A stretch of 64,000 nucleotides of DNA, taken from the NCBI GenBank assembly GCA_035772405.1, contig JAYKKM010000115.1:1-64000 (forward strand), read 5' to 3'. This document shows positions 1 through 16,300 of the stretch, in pieces. The stretch's first letter is position 1. Every line of letters begins with the position of its first letter. The translations under genes were made by a program, and so were the position numbers. Below the pieces are notes generated by a model. The model had not been told where the DNA came from and made no database searches. It saw nothing but the letters and a program-made list of their open reading frames with translations. The stretch comes from Chrysogorgia sp. JL179-B06. Taxonomy: Eukaryota > Cnidaria > Anthozoa > Scleralcyonacea > Chrysogorgiidae.

Positions 1-2000
1 CAATATAGCAATGTTGCAATGTAGCAATGCAATGTTGCAATGTAGCAATACAATGCAGCAATGCAATGTAGCAATGTAGCAATGCAATGTAGCAATGTAG
101 CAATGCAATGTATCAATGTAGCAATGCAATGTAGCAATGTAGCAATGTAATGTAGCAATGTAGCAATGTAGCAATGTAGCAATGTAGCAATGCAATGTTG
201 CAATGTAGCAATGCAATGTAGCAATGTAGCAATGCGATGTTGCAATGTAGCAATGCAATGTTGCAATGTAGCAATGCAATGTTGCAATGTAGCAATGCAA
301 TGTAGCAATGTAGCAAAGCAATGCAGAATGCAATGTAGAAATGTAGCAATGCAATGTAGAAATGTAGCAATGCAATGTTACAATGTAGCAATGTAATGTA
401 GCAATGCAATGTAGCTATGTAGCAATGCTATGTTAAAATGTAGCAATGCAATGTTGCAATGTAGCAATGCAATGTTGCAATGTAGCAATGCAATGTAGCA
501 ATGTAGCAATGCAATGTAGCAATGTAGCAATGCAATGTAGAAATGTAGCAATGCAATGTAGCAATGTAGCAATGCAATGTAAAAATACAATGCAATGTAG
601 CAATGCAATGCAATGTAGCAATGCAATGTTGCAATGTAGCAATGCAATGTAGCAATGTGGCAATGCAATGTAGCAATGTAGCAATGCAATGTTGCAATGG
701 AGCAATGCAATGTTGCAATGTAGCAATGCAATGTAGCAAATGAGCAATGCAATGTTGCAATGCAATGCAATGTAGCAATGCAATGCAATGTTGCAATGTA
801 GCAATGCAATGTAGCAATGCAATGCAATGTTACAATGTAGCAATGCAATGTTGCAATGTAGCAATGCAATGTTGCAATGTAGCAATGCAATGTTGCAATG
901 TAGCAATGCAATGTTGCAATGTGGCAATGTAGCAATGCAATGTAGCAATGTAGAAATGCAATGTAGCAATGTAGCAATGCAATGTAGCAATATAGCAATG
1001 CAATGTTGCAATGTAGCAATGCAATGTTGCAATGTAGCAATGCAATGTTGCAATGTAGCAATACAATGCAGCAATGCAATGTAGCAATGTAGCAATGCAA
1101 TGTAGCAATGTAGCAATGCAATGTAGCAATGTAGCAATGCAATGTAGCAATGTAGCAATGCAATGTAAAAATACAATGCAATGTAGCAATGCAATGCAAT
1201 GTAGCAATGCAATGTTGCAATGTAGCAATGCAACGTTGCAATGTAGCAATGCAACATTGCAATGTAGCAATGTAATGTTGCAATGTAGCAATGTAATGTT
1301 GCAATGTAGCAATGTAATGTTGCAATGTAGCAATGCAATGTTGCAATGCAATGCAATGTAGCAATGCAATGTTGCAATGTAGCAATGCAATGTTGCAATG
1401 TAGCAATGCAATGTTGCAATGTAGCAATGCAATGTTGCAATGTAGCAATGCAATGTTGCAATGTAGCAATGCAATGTTGCAATGTAGCAATGCAATGTTG
1501 CAATGTGGAAATGTAGCAATACAATGTAGCAATGTAGAAATGCAATGTAGCAATGTAGGAATGCAATGTAGCAATATAGCAATGCAATGATGCAATGTAG
1601 CAATATAGCAATGTTGCAATGTAGCAATGCAATGTTGCAATGTAGCAATACAATGCAGCAATGCAATGTAGCAATGTAGCAATGCAATGTAGCAATGTAG
1701 CAATGCAATGTATCAATGTAGCAATGCAATGTAGAAATGTAGCAATGTAATGTAGCAATGTAGCAATGTAGCAATGTAGCAATGTAGCAATGCAATGTTG
1801 CAATGTAGCAATGCAATGTAGCAATGTAGCAATGCGATGTTGCAATGTAGCAATGCAATGTTGCAATGTAGCAATGCAATGTTGCAATGTAGCAATGCAA
1901 TGTAGCAATGTAGCAAAGCAATGCAGAATGCAATGTAGCAATGTAGCAATGCAATGTAGCAATGTAGCAATGCAATGTTACAATGTAGCAATGCAATGTA
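1..2000. repeat. Higher-order repeat, 1,600-bp period
   Basis: Bases 1-400 match 1,601-2,000 at an offset of exactly 1,600 bp with only about four mismatches, including rare variants such as the TATCAATG at 111 and 1,711 and the GCGATG at 234 and 1,834. Related variant strings recur at 3.85-4.15, 4.8-5.1 and 5.6-6.0 kb with different spacing, so this block was reshuffled after it formed. Confidence 0.8.
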
Positions 2001-5000
2001 GCAATGCAATGTAGCAATGTAGCAATGCAATGTTGCAATGTAGCAATGCAATGTTGCAATGTAGCAATGCAATGTTGCAATGTAGCAATGCAATGTAGCA
2101 ATGTAGCAATGCAATGTTGCAATGTAGCAATGCAATGTAGCAATGTAGCAATGCAATGTAGCAATGTAGCAATGCAATGTAGCAATACAATGCAATGTAG
2201 CAATGCAATGCAATGTAGCAATGCAATGTTGCAATGTAGCAATGCAATGTTGCAATGTAGCAATGCAATGTTGCAATGTAGCAATGTAATGTTGCAATGT
2301 AGCAATGCAATGTTGCAATGTAGCAATGCAATGTTGCAATGTAGCAATGCAATGTTGCAATGCAATGCAATGTAGCAATGCAATGTTGCAATGTAGCAAT
2401 GTAATGTTGCAATGTAGCAATGCAATGTTGCAATGTAGCAATGCAATGTTGCAATGTAGCAATGAAATGTTCCAATGTAGCAATGCAATGTTGCAATGTA
2501 GCAATACAATGTTGCAATGTAGCAATGCAATGTTGCAATGTATAAATGTAGCAATGCAATGTAGCAATGTAGAAATGCAATGTAGCAATGTAGCAATGCA
2601 ATGTAGCAATATAGCAATGCAATGCTGCAATGTAGCAATGCAATGTTACAATGTAGCAATGCAATGTTGCAATGTAGCAATGCAATGTTGCAATGTAGCA
2701 ATGCAATGTTGCAATGTAGCAATGCAATGTTGCAATGTAGCAATGCAATGTTGCAATGTAGCAATGTAATGTTGCAATGTAGCAATGCAATGTTGCAATG
2801 TAGCAATGCAATGAGAAATATAGCAATGCAATGTAGCAATGTAGCAATGCAATGTAGCAATACAATGCAATGTAGCAATGCAATGCAATATAGCAATACA
2901 ATGTTGCAATGTAGCAATGTAATGTTGCAATGTAGCAATGTTATGTTGCAATGTAGCAATGTAATATTGCAATGTAGCAATGCAATGTTGCAATGTAGCA
3001 ATGCAATGTTGCAATGTAGCAATGAAATGTTGCAATGTAGCAATGCAATGTTGCAATGTAGCAATACAATGTTGCAATGTAGCAATGCAATGTTGCAATG
3101 TATAAATGTAGCAATGCAATGTAGCAATGTAGAAATGCAATGTAGCAATGTAGCAATGCAATGTAGCAATATAGCAATGCAATGCTGCAATGTAGCAATG
3201 CAATGTTACAATGTAGCAATGCAATGTTGCAATGTAGCAATGCAATGTTGCAATGTAGCAATGCAATGTTGCAATGTAGCAATGCAATGTTGCAATGTAG
3301 CAATGCAATGTTGCAATGTAGCAATGCAATGTTGCAATGTAGCAATGCAATATTGCAATGTAGCAATGTAATGTTGCAATGTAGCAATGTAATGTTGCAA
3401 TGTAGCAATGCAATGTTGCAATGTAGCAATGCAATGAGAAATGTAGCAATGCAATGTAGCAATGTAGCAATGCAATGTAGCAATACAATGCAATGTAGCA
3501 ATGCAATGCAATGTAGCAATGCAATGTTGCAATGTAGCAATGTAATGTTGCAATGTAGCAATGTTATGTTGCAATGTAGCAATGTAATGTTGCAATGTAG
3601 CAATGCAATATTGCAATGTATCAATACAATGTAGCAATGTAGCAATGCAATGTAGCAATGTAGCAATGCAATGTAGCAATGTAGCAATGCAATGTTGCAA
3701 TGTAGCAATGCAATGTTGCAATGTAGCAATGCAATGTTGCAATGTAGCAATGCAATGTAGCAATGCAATGTAGCAATGTAGCAATGCAATGTAGCAATGT
3801 AGCAATGCAATGTAGCAATGTAGCAATGCAATGTAGAAATGTAGCAATGCAATGTAGCAATGTAGCAATGTAGCAAAGTAGCAATGTAGCAATGCAATGT
3901 TGCAATGTAGCAATGCAATGTAGCAATGTAGCAATGCAATGTTGCAATGTAGCAATGCAATGTTGCAATGTAGCAATGCAATGTTGCAATGTAGCAATGC
4001 AATGTTGCAATGTAGCAATGCAATGCAGAATGCAATGTAGAAATGTAGCAATGCAATGTAGAAATGTAGCAATGCAATGTTACAATGTAGCAATGTAATG
4101 TAGCAATGCAATGTAGCTATGTAGCAATGCTATGTTAAAATGTAGCAATGCAATGTTGCAATGTAGCAATGCAATGTTGCAATGTAGCAATGCACTGTAG
4201 CAATGTAGCAATGCAATGTAGCAATGTAGCAATACAATGTAGAAATGTAGCAATGCAATGTAGCAATGTAGCAATGCAATGTAAAAATACAATGCAATGT
4301 AGCAATGCAATGCAATGTAGCAATGCAATGTTGCAATGTAGCAATGCAATGTTGCAATGTAGCAATGCAATGTTGCAATGTAGCAATGTAATGTTGCAAT
4401 GTAGCAATGCAATGTTGCAATGTAGCAATGCAATGTTGCAATGTAGCAATGCAATGTTGCAATGCAATGCAATGTAGCAATGCAATGTTGCAATGTAGCA
4501 ATGCAATGTTGCAATGTAGCAATGCAATGTTGCAATGTAGCAATGCAATGTTGCAATGTAGCAATGTAATGTTGCAATGTAGCAATGCAATGTTGCAATG
4601 TAGCAATGCAATGTTGCAATGTAGAAATGTAGCAATGCAATGTAGCAATGTAGCAATGCAATGTAGCAATGTAGCAATGCAATGTAGCAATGTAGCAATG
4701 CAATGATGCAATGTAGCAATGCAATGTTGCAATGTAGCAATGCAATGTTGCAATGTAGCAATACAATGCAGCAATGCAATGTAGCAATGTAGCAATGCAA
4801 TGTAGCAATGTAGCAATGCAATGTATCAATGTAGCAATGCAATGTAGCAATGTAGCAATGCAATGTAGCAATGTAGCAATGTAGCAATGTAGCAATGTAG
4901 CAATGCAATGTTGCAATGTAGCAATGCAATGTAGCAATGTAGCAATGCAATGTTGCAATGTAGCAATGCAATGTTGCAATGTAGCAATGCAATGTTGCAA

Positions 5001-7399
5001 TGTAGCAATGCAATGTAGCAATGTAGCAAAGCAATGCAGAATGCAATGTAGAAATGTAGCAATGCAATGTAGAAATGTAGCAATGCAATGTTACAATGTA
5101 GCAATGTAATGTAGCAATGCAATGTAGCAATGTAGCAATGCAATGTTGCAATGTAGCAATGCAATGTTGCAATGTAGCAATGCAATGTTGCAATGTAGCA
5201 ATGCAATGTAGCAATGTAGCAATGCAATGTAGCAATGTAGCAATGCAATGTAGAAATGTAGCAATGCAATGTAGCAATGTAGCAATGCAATGTAAAAATA
5301 CAATGCAATGTAGCAATGCAATGCAATGTAGCAATGCAATGTTGCAATGTAGCAATGCAACGTTGCAATGTAGCAATGCAACATTGCAATGTAGCAATGT
5401 AATGTTGCAATGTAGCAATGTAATGTTGCAATGTAGCAATGCAATGTTGCAATGTAGCAATGCAATGTTGCAATGTAGCAATGCAATGTTGCAATGTAGC
5501 AATGCAATGTTGCAATGTAGCAATGCAATGTTGCAATGTAGCAATGCAATGTTGCAATGTAGAAATGTAGCAATGCAATGTAGCAATGTAGCAATGCAAT
5601 GTAGCAATGTAGGAATGCAATGTAGCAATATAGCAATGCAATGATGCAATGTAGCAATATAGCAATGTTGCAATGTAGCAATGCAATGTTGCAATGTAGC
5701 AATACAATGCAGCAATGCAATGTAGCAATGTAGCAATGCAATGTAGCAATGTAGCAATGCAATGTATCAATGTAGCAATGCAATGTAGAAATGTAGCAAT
5801 GCAATGTAGCAATGTAGCAATGCAATGTAGCAATGTAGCAAAGTAGCAATGTAGCAATGTAGCAATGCAATGTTGCAATGTAGCAATGCAATGTTGCAAT
5901 GTAGCAATGCAATGTTGCAATGTAGCAATGCAATGTTGCAATGTAGCAATGCAATGTAGCAATGTAGCAAAGCAATGTAGAATGCAATGTAGAAATGTAG
6001 CAATGCAATGTAGAAATGTAGCAATGCAATGTTACAATATAGCAATGTAATGTAGCAATGCAATGTAGCAATGTAGCAATGCAATGTTGCAATGTAGCAA
6101 TGCAATGTTGCAATGTAGCAATGCAATGTTGCAATGTAGCAATGCAATGTAGCAATGTAGCAATGCAATGTAGCAATGCAATGTTGCAATGTAGCAATGC
6201 AATGTAGAAATGTAGCAATGCAATGTAGCAATGTAGCAATGCAATGTAGAAATGCAATGCAATGTAGCAATGCAATGCAATGTAGCAATGCAATGTTGCA
6301 ATGTAGCAATGCAATGTTGCAATGTAGCAATGCAATGTTGCAATGTAGCAATGTAATGTTGCAATGTAGCAATGTAATGTTGCAATGTAGCAATACAATG
6401 TTGCAATGTAGCAATGCAATGTTGCAATGTGGAAATGTAGCAATACAATGTAGCAATGTAGAAATGCAATGTAGCAATGTAGGAATGCAATGTAGCAATA
6501 TAGCAATGCAATGATGCAATGTAGCAATATAGCAATGTTGCAATGTAGCAATGTAGCAATACAATGCATCAATGCAATGTAGCAATGTAGCAATGCAATG
6601 TAGCAATGTAGCAATGCAATGTATCAATGTAGCAATGCAATGTAGAAATGTAGCAATGCAATGTAGCAATGTAGCAATGCAATGTAGCAAAGTAGCAATG
6701 TAGCAATGCAATGTTGCAATGTAGCAATGCAATGTAGCAATGTAGGAATGCAATGTAGTAATATAGCAATGCAATGATGCAATGTAGCAATATAGTAATG
6801 TTGCAATGTTGCAATGTAGCAATACAATGCAGCAATGCAATGTAGCAATGTAGCAATGCAATGTAGCAATGTAGCAATGCAATGTATCAATGTAGCAATG
6901 CAATGTAGAAATGTAGCAATGCAATGTAGCAATGTAGCAATGTAATGTAGCAAAGTAGCAATGTAGCAATGCAATGTTGCAATGTAGCAATGCAATGTAG
7001 CAATGTAGCAATGCAATGTTGCAATGTAGCAATGCAATGTTGCAATGTAGCAATGCAATGTAGAAATGCAATGTAGCAATGTAGCAAAGCAATGTAGCAA
7101 TGCAATGTAGAAATGTAGCAATGCAATGTAGCAATGTAGCAATGCAATGTAGAAATGTAGCAATGCTATGTTGCAATGTAGCAATGCAATGTAGCAATGT
7201 AGCAATGCAATGTAGCAATGCAATGTAGCAATGTAGCAATGCAATGTAGCAATGTAGCAATGCAATGTTGCAATGTAGCAATGCAATGTAGCAATGTAGC
7301 AATGCAATGTAGCAATGTAGCAATGCAATGTAGCAATACAATGCAATGTAGCAATGCAATGCAATGTAGCAATGCAATGTTGCAATGTAGCAATGCAAT

Positions 7400-10300
7400 A
7401 TTGCAATGTAGCAATGTAATGTTGCAATGTAGCAATGTAATGTTGCAATGTAGCAATGCAATGTTGCAATATAGCAGTGCAATGCTGCAATGTAGCAATG
7501 CAATGTTACAATGTAGCAATGCTATGTTGCAATGTAGCAATGCAATGTTGCAATGTAGCAATGCAATGTTGCAATGTAGCAATGTAATGTTGCAATGTAG
7601 AAAAGCAATGCTGCAATTTAGCAATATAGCAATGCAATGTAGCAATGTAGCAATACAATGCAGCAATGAAATGTAGCAATGCAATGTAGCAATGTAGCAA
7701 TGCAATGTAGCAATGTAGCAATGCAATGTAGCAATGTAGGAATGTAGCAATGCAATGTAGCATTGCAATGCAATGTAACAATGCAATGCATTGTAGCAAT
7801 GCAATGCAATGTAGCAATGCAATGTAGCAATGTAGCAATGCAATGTAGCAATGCAATGTAGCAATGCAATGTAGCAATCTAGCAATGCAATGTAGCAATG
7901 TAGCAATGCAACGTTGCAATGTAGCAATGCAATGTAGCAATGTAGCAATGCAATGTAGCAATGTAGCAATGTAGCAATGAAATGTAGAAATGCAATGCAA
8001 TGTAGCAATACAATGCAATGTAGCAATGCAATGCAATGTAGCAATGCAATGTTGCAATGTTGCAATGTAGCAATGCAATGTTGCAATGTAGCAATGCAAT
8101 ATTGCAATGTAGCAATGTAATGTTGCAATGTAGCAATGCAATGTTGCAATGTAGCAATGCAATGAGAAATGTAGCAATGCAATCTGGCAATGTAGCAATG
8201 CAATGTATCAATACAATGCAATGTAGCAATGCAATGCAATGTAGCAATGCAATGTTGCAATGTAGCAATGTAGCAATGCAATATTGCAATGTAGCAATGT
8301 AATGTTGCAATGTAGCAATGTAATGTTGCAATGTAGCAATGCAATGTTGCAATATAGCAGTGCAATGCTGCAATGTAGCAATGCAATGTTACAATGTAGC
8401 AATGCTATGTTGCAATGTAGCAATGCAATGTTGCAATGTAGCAATGTTGCAATGTAGCAATGCAATGTTGCAATGTAGCAATGTAATGTTGCAATGTAGA
8501 AAAGCAATGCTGCAATTTAGCAATATAGCAATGTAGCAATACAATGCAGCAATGAAATGTAGCAATGCAATGTAGCAATGCAATGTAGCAATGTAGCAAT
8601 GCAATGTAGCAATGTAGCAATGCAACGTTGCAATGTAGCAATGCAATGTAGCAATGTAGCAATGCAATGTAGCAATGTAGCAATGTAGCAATGAAATGTA
8701 GAAATGCAATGCAATGTAGCAATACAATGCAATGTAGCAATGCAATGCAATGTAGCAATGCAATGTTGCAATGTAGCAATGCAATGTTGCAATGTAGCAA
8801 TGCAATATTGCAATGTAGCAATGTAATGTTGCAATGTAGCAATGCAATGTTGCAATGTAGCAATGCAATGAGAAATGTAGCAATGCAATCTGGCAATGTA
8901 GCAATGCAATGTAGCAATACAATGCAATGTAGCAATGCAATGCAATGTAGCAATGCAATGTTGCAATGTAGCAATGCAATGTTGCAATGTAGCAATGTTA
9001 TGTTGCAATGTAGCAATGTAATGTTGCAATGTAGCAATGCAATGTTGCAATGTAGCAATGCAATGTTGCAATGTAGCAATGCAATGTTGCAATGTAGCAA
9101 TGCAATGTTGCAATGTAGCAATGCAATGTTGCAATGTAGCAATGCAATGTTGCAATGTATCAATGTAGCAATGCAATGTAGCAATGTAGCAATGCAATGT
9201 AGCAATGTAGCAATGCAATGTAGCAATATAGCAATGCAATGCTGCAATGTAGCAATGCAATGTTACAATGTAGCAATGCAATGTTGCAATGTAGCAATGC
9301 AATGTTGCAATGTAGCAATGCAATGTTGCAATGTAGCAATGCAATGTTGCAATGTAGCAATGCAATGTTGCAATGTAGCAATGCAATGTTGCAATGTAGC
9401 AATGCAATGTTGCAATGTAGCAATGCAATGAGAAATATAGCAATGCAATGTAGCAATGTAGCAATGCAATGTAGCAATACAATGCAATGTAGCAATGCAA
9501 TGCAATGTAGCAATGCAATGTTGCAATGTAGCAATGTAATGTTGCAATGTAGCAATGTTATGTTGCAATGTAGCAATGTAATGTTGCAATGTAGCAATGC
9601 AATGTTGCAATGTAGCAATGCAATGTAGCAATGCAATGAGAAATGTAGCAATGCAATGTAGCAATGTAGCAATGCAATGTAGCAATACAATGCAATGTAG
9701 CAATGCAATGCAATGTAGCAATGCAATGTTGCAATGTAGCAATGTAATGTTGCAATGTAGCAATGTTATGTTGCAATGTAGCAATGTAATGTTGCAATGT
9801 AGCAATGCAATATTGCAATGTAGCAATGCAATGTTGCAATGTAGCAATGAAATATTGCAATGTAGCAATGCAATGTTGCAATGTAGCAATGCAATGTTGC
9901 AATGTAGCAATGCAATGTAGCAATCTGGCAATGTAGCAATGCAATGTAGCAATACAATGCAATGTAGCAATGCAATGCAATGTAGCAATGCAATGTTGCA
10001 ATGTAGCAATGCAATATTGCAATGTAGCAATGTAATGTTGCAATGTAGCAAAGTAATGTTGCAATATTGCAATGCAATGTTGCAATATAGCAGTGCAATG
10101 CTGCAATGTAGCAATGCAATGTTACAATGTAGCAATGCTATGTTGCAATGTAGCAATGCAATGTTGCAATGTAGCAATGTTGCAATGTAGCAATGCAATG
10201 TTGCAATGTAGCAATGTAATGTTGCAATGTAGAAAAGCAATGCTGCAATTTAGCAATATAGCAATGCAATGTAGCAATGTAGCAATACAATGCAGCAATG

Positions 10301-13300
10301 AAATGTAGCAATGCAATGTAGCAATGCAATGTAGCAATGTAGCAATGCAATGTAGCAATGTAGCAATGCAATGTAGCAATGTAGGAATGTAGCAATGCAA
10401 TGTAGCATTGCAATGCAATGTAACAATGCAATGCATTGTAGCAATGCAATGCAATGTAGCAATGCAATGTAGCAATGTAGCAATGCAATGTAGCAATGCA
10501 ATGTAGCAATCTAGCAATGCAATGCAATATTGCAATGTAGCAATGCAATGTTGCAATGTAGCAATGCAATATTGCAATGTAGCAATGCAATGTTGCAATG
10601 TAGCAATGCAATGTTGCAATGTAGCAATGCAATGTAGCAATCTGGCAATGTAGCAATGCAATGTAGCAATGCAATGCAATGTAGCAATGCAATGCAATGT
10701 AGCAATGCAATGTTGCAATGTAGCAATGCAATATTGCAATGTAGCAATGTAATGTTGCAATGTAGCAATGTAATGTTGCAATGTAGCAATGCAATGTTGC
10801 AATATAGCAGTGCAATGCTGCAATGTAGCAATGCAATGTTACAATGTAGCAATGCTATGTTGCAATGTAGCAATGCAATGTTGCAATGTAGCAATGTTGC
10901 AATGTAGCAATGCAATGTTGCAATGTAGCAATGTAATGTTGCAATGTAGAAAAGCAATGCTGCAATTTAGCAATATAGCAATGCAATGTAGCAATGTAGC
11001 AATACAATGCAGCAATGAAATGTAGCAATGCAATGTAGCAATGCAATGTAGCAATGTAGCAATGCAATGTAGCAATGTAGCAATGCAATGTAGTAATGTA
11101 GGAATGTAGCAATGCAATGTAGCATTGCAATGCAATGTAACAATGCAATGCATTGTAGCAATGCAATGCAATGTAGCAATGCAATGTAGCAATGTAGCAA
11201 TGCAATGTAGCAATGCAATGTAGCAATCTAGCAATGCAATGTAGCAATGTAGCAATGCAATGTTGCAATGTAGCAATGCAATGTAGCAATGTAGTAATGC
11301 AATGTAGCAATGTAGCAATGTAGCAATGAAATGTAGAAATGCAATGCAATGTAGCAATACAATGCAATGTAGCAATGCAATGTTGCAATGTAGCAATGCA
11401 ATGTTGCAATGTAGCAATGCAATATTGCAATGTAGCAATGTAATGTTGCAATGTAGCAATGCAATGTTGCAATGTAGCAATGCAATGAGAAATGTAGCAA
11501 TGCAATCTGGCAATGTAGCAATGCAATGTAGCAATACAATGCAATGTAGCAATGCAATGCAATGTAGCAATGCAATGTTGCAATGTAGCAATGCAATATT
11601 GCAATGTAGCAATGTAATGTTGCAATGTAGCAATGTAATGTTGCAATGTAGCAATGCAATGTTGCAATATAGCAGTGCAATGCTGCAATGTAGCAATGCA
11701 ATGTTACAATGTAGCAATGCTATGTTGCAATGTAGCAATGCAATGTTGCAATGTAGCAATGTTGCAATGTAGCAATGCAATGTTGCAATGTAGCAATGTA
11801 ATGTTGCAATGTAGAAAAGCAATGCTGCAATTTAGCAATGTAGCAATGCAATGTAGCAATGTAGCAATACAATGCAGCAATGAAATGTAGCAATGCAATG
11901 TAGCAATGCAATGTAGCAATGTAGCAATGCAATGTAGCAATGTAGCAATGCAATGTAGTAATGTAGCAATGTAGCAATGCAATGTAGCATTGCAATGCAA
12001 TGTAACAATGCAATGCATTGTAGCAATGCAATGCAGCAATGCAATGTAGCAATGCAATGTAGCAATGCAATGTAGCAATCTAGCAATGCAATGTAGCAAT
12101 GTAGCAATGCAATGTTGCAATGTAGCAATGCAATGTAGCAATGTAGTAATGCAATGTAGCAATGTAGCAATGTAGCAATGAAATGTAGAAATGCAATGCA
12201 ATGTAGCAATACAATGCAATGTAGCAATGCAATGCATTGTAGCAATGCAATGTTGCAATGTAGCAATGCAATGTTGCAATGTAGCAATGCAATATTGCAA
12301 TGTAGCAATGTAATGTTGCAATGTAGCAATGCAATGTTGCAATGTAGCAATGCAATGAGAAATGTAGCAATGCAATGTAGCAATGTAGCAATGCAATGTA
12401 GCAATACAATGCAATGTAGCAATGCAATGCAATGTAGCAATGCAATGTTGCAATGTAGCAATGTAATGTTGCAATGAAGCAATGTTATGTTGCAATGTAG
12501 CAATGTAATGTTGCAATGTAGCAATGCAATGTTGCAATGTAGCAATGCAATGTTGCAATGTAGCAATGAAATGTTCCAATGTAGCAATGCAATGTTGCAA
12601 TGTAGCAATACAATGTTGCAATGTAGCAATGCAATGTTGCAATGTATAAATGTAGCAATGCAATGTAGCAATGTAGAAATGCAATGTAGCAATGTAGCAA
12701 TGCAATGTAGCAATATAGCAATGCAATGCTGCAATGTAGCAATGCAATGTTACAATGTAGCAATGCAATGTTGCAATGTAGCAATGCAATGTTGCAATGT
12801 AGCAATGCAATGTTGCAATGTAGCAATGCAATGTTGCAATGTAGCAATGCAATGTTGCAATGTAGCAATGTAATGTTGCAATGTAGCAATGCAATGTTGC
12901 AATGTAGCAATGCAATGAGAAATATAGCAATGCAATGTAGCAATGTAGCAATGCAATGTAGCAATACAATGCAATGTAGCAATGCAATGCAATGTAGCAA
13001 TGCAATGTTGCAATGTAGCAATGTAATGTTGCAATGTAGCAATGTTATGTTGCAATGTAGCAATGTAATATTGCAATGTAGCAATGCAATGTTGCAATGT
13101 AGCAATGCAATGTTGCAATGTAGCAATGCAATGTTGCAATGTAGCAATGCAATGTTGCAATGTAGCAATGCAATGTTGCAATGTAGCAATGCAATGTTGC
13201 AATGTATAAATGTAGCAATGCAATGTAGCAATGTAGAAATGCAATGTAGCAATGTAGCAATGCAATGTAGCAATATAGCAATGCAATGCTGCAACGTAGC

Positions 13301-16300
13301 CATGCAATGTTACAATGTAGCAATGCAATGTTGCAATGTAGCAATGCAATGTTGCAATGTAGCAATGCAATGTAGCAATGCAATGTTGCAATGTAGCAAT
13401 GCAATGTTGCAATGTAGCAATGCAATGTTGCAATGTAGCAATGCAATATTGCAATGTAGCAATGTAATGTTGCAATGTAGCAATGTAATGTTGCAATGTA
13501 GCAATGCAATGTTGCAATGTAGCAATGCAATGAGAAATGTAGCAATGCAATGTAGCAATGTAGGAATGCAATGTAGCAATACAATGCAATGTAGCAATGC
13601 AATGCAATGTAGCAATGTAATGTTGCAATGTAGCAATGTAATGTTGCAATGTAGCAATGTTATGTTGAAATGTAGCAATGTAATGTTGCAATGTGGCAAT
13701 GCAATATTGCAATGTAACAATGAAATGTTGCAATGTAGCAATGAAATATTGCAATGTAGCAATGCAATGTTGCAATGTAGCAATGCAATGTTGCAATGTA
13801 GCAATGCAATGTAGCAATGTAGCAATGTAGCAATGCAATGTAGCAATACAATGCAATGTAGCAATGCAATGCAATGTAGCAATGCAATGTTGCAATGTAG
13901 CAATGCAATATTGCAATGTAGCAATGCAATGTTGCAATGTAGCAATGCAATGTTGCAATGTAGCAATGCAATGTTGCAATGTAGCAATGCAATGTTGCAA
14001 TGTAGCAATGCAATGTTGCAATGTAGCAATGCAATGTTGCAATGTAGCAATGCAATGTTGCAATGTAGCAATGTTGCAATGTAGCAATGCAATGTTGCAA
14101 TGTAGCAATGTAATGTTGCAATGTAGAAAAGCAATGCTGCAATTTAGCAATATAGCAATGCAATGTAGCAATGTAGCAATACAATGCAGCAATGAAATGT
14201 AGCAATGCAATGTAGCAATGCAATGTAGCAATGTAGCAATGCAATGTAGCAATGTAGCAATGCAATGTAGTAATGTAGCAATGTAGCAATGCAATGTAGC
14301 ATTGCAATGCAATGTAGCAATGCAATGCATTGTAGCAATGCAATGCAATGTAGCAATGCAATGTAGCAATGTAGCAATGCAATGTAGCAATGCAATGTAG
14401 TAATCTAGCAATGCAATGCAATATTGCAATGTAGCAATGCAATGTTGCAATGTAGCAATGCAATGTTGCAATGTAGCAATGCAATGTTGCAATGTAGCAA
14501 TGCAATGTTGCAATGTAGCAATGCAATGTAGCAATCTGGCAATGTAGCAATGCAATGTAGCAATACAATGCAATGTAGCAATGCAATGCAATGTAGCAAT
14601 GCAATGTTGCAATGTAGCAATGCAATATTGCAATGTAGCAATGTAATGTTGCAATGTAGCAATGTAATGTTGCAATGTAGCAATGCAATGTTGCAATATA
14701 GCAGTGCAATGCTGCAATGTAGCAATGCAATGTTACAATGTAGCAATGCAATGTTGCAATGTAGCAATGCAATGTTGCAATGTAGCAATGTTGCAATGTA
14801 GCAATGCAATGTTGCAATGTAGCAATGCAATGTTGCAATGTAGAAAAGCAATGCTGCAATTTAGCAATATAGCAATGCAATGTAGCAATGTAGCAATACA
14901 ATGCAGCAATGAAATGTAGCAATGCAATGTAGCAATGCAATGTAGCAATGTAGCAATGCAATGTAGCAATGTAGCAATGCAATGTAGTAATGTAGGAATG
15001 TAGCAATGCAATGTAGCATTGCAATGCAATGTAACAATGCAATGCATTGTAGCAATGCAATGCAATGTAGCAATGCAATGTAGCAATGTAGCAATGCAAT
15101 GTAGCAATGCAATGTAGCAATCTAGCAATGCAATGTAGCAATGTAGCAATGCAACGTTGCAATGTAGCAATGCAATGTAGCAATGTAGTAATGCAATGTA
15201 GCAATGTAGCAATGTAGCAATGAAATGTAGAAATGCAATGCAATGTAGCAATACAATGCAATGTAGCAATGCAATGTTGCAATGTAGCAATGCAATGTTG
15301 CAATGTAGCAATGCAATATTGCAATGTAGCAATGTAATGTTGCAATGTAGCAATGCAATGTTGCAATGTAGCAATGCAATGAGAAATGTAGCAATGCAAT
15401 CTGGCAATGTAGCAATGCAATGTAGCAATACAATGCAATGTAGCAATGCAATGCAATGTAGCAATGCAATGTTGCAATGTAGCAATGCAATATTGCAATG
15501 TAGCAATGTAATGTTGCAATGTAGCAATGTAATGTTGCAATGTAGCAATGCAATGTTGCAATGTAGTAATGCAATGTAGCAATGTAGCAATGCAATGTTG
15601 CAATGTAGCAATGCAATGTTGCAATGTAGCAATGCAATGTTGCAATGTAGCAATGTTGCAATGTAGCAATGCAATGTTGCAATGTAGCAATGTAATGTTG
15701 CAATGTAGAAAAGCAATGCTGCAATTTAGCAATGTAGCAATGCAATGTAGCAATGTAGCAATACAATGCAGCAATGAAATGTAGCAATGCAATGTAGCAA
15801 TGCAATGTAGCAATGTAGCAATGCAATGTAGCAATGTAGCAATGCAATGTAGTAATGTAGCAATGTAGCAATGCAATGTAGCATTGCAATGCAATGTAAC
15901 AATGCAATGCATTGTAGCAATGCAATGCAGCAATGCAATGTAGCAATGTAGCAATGCAATGTAGCAATGCAATGTAGCAATCTAGCAATGCAATGTAGCA
16001 ATGTAGCAATGCAACGTTGCAATGTAGCAATGCAATGTAGCAATGTAGTAATGCAATGTAGCAATGTAGCAATGTAGCAATGAAATGTAGAAATGCAATG
16101 CAATGTAGCAATACAATGCAATGTAGCAATGCAATGCATTGTAGCAATGCAATGTTGCAATGTAGCAATGCAATGTTGCAATGTAGCAATGCAATATTGC
16201 AATGTAGCAATGTAATGTTGCAATGTAGCAATGCAATGTTGCAATGTAGCAATGCAATGAGAAATGTAGCAATGCAATGTAGCAATGTAGCAATGCAATG

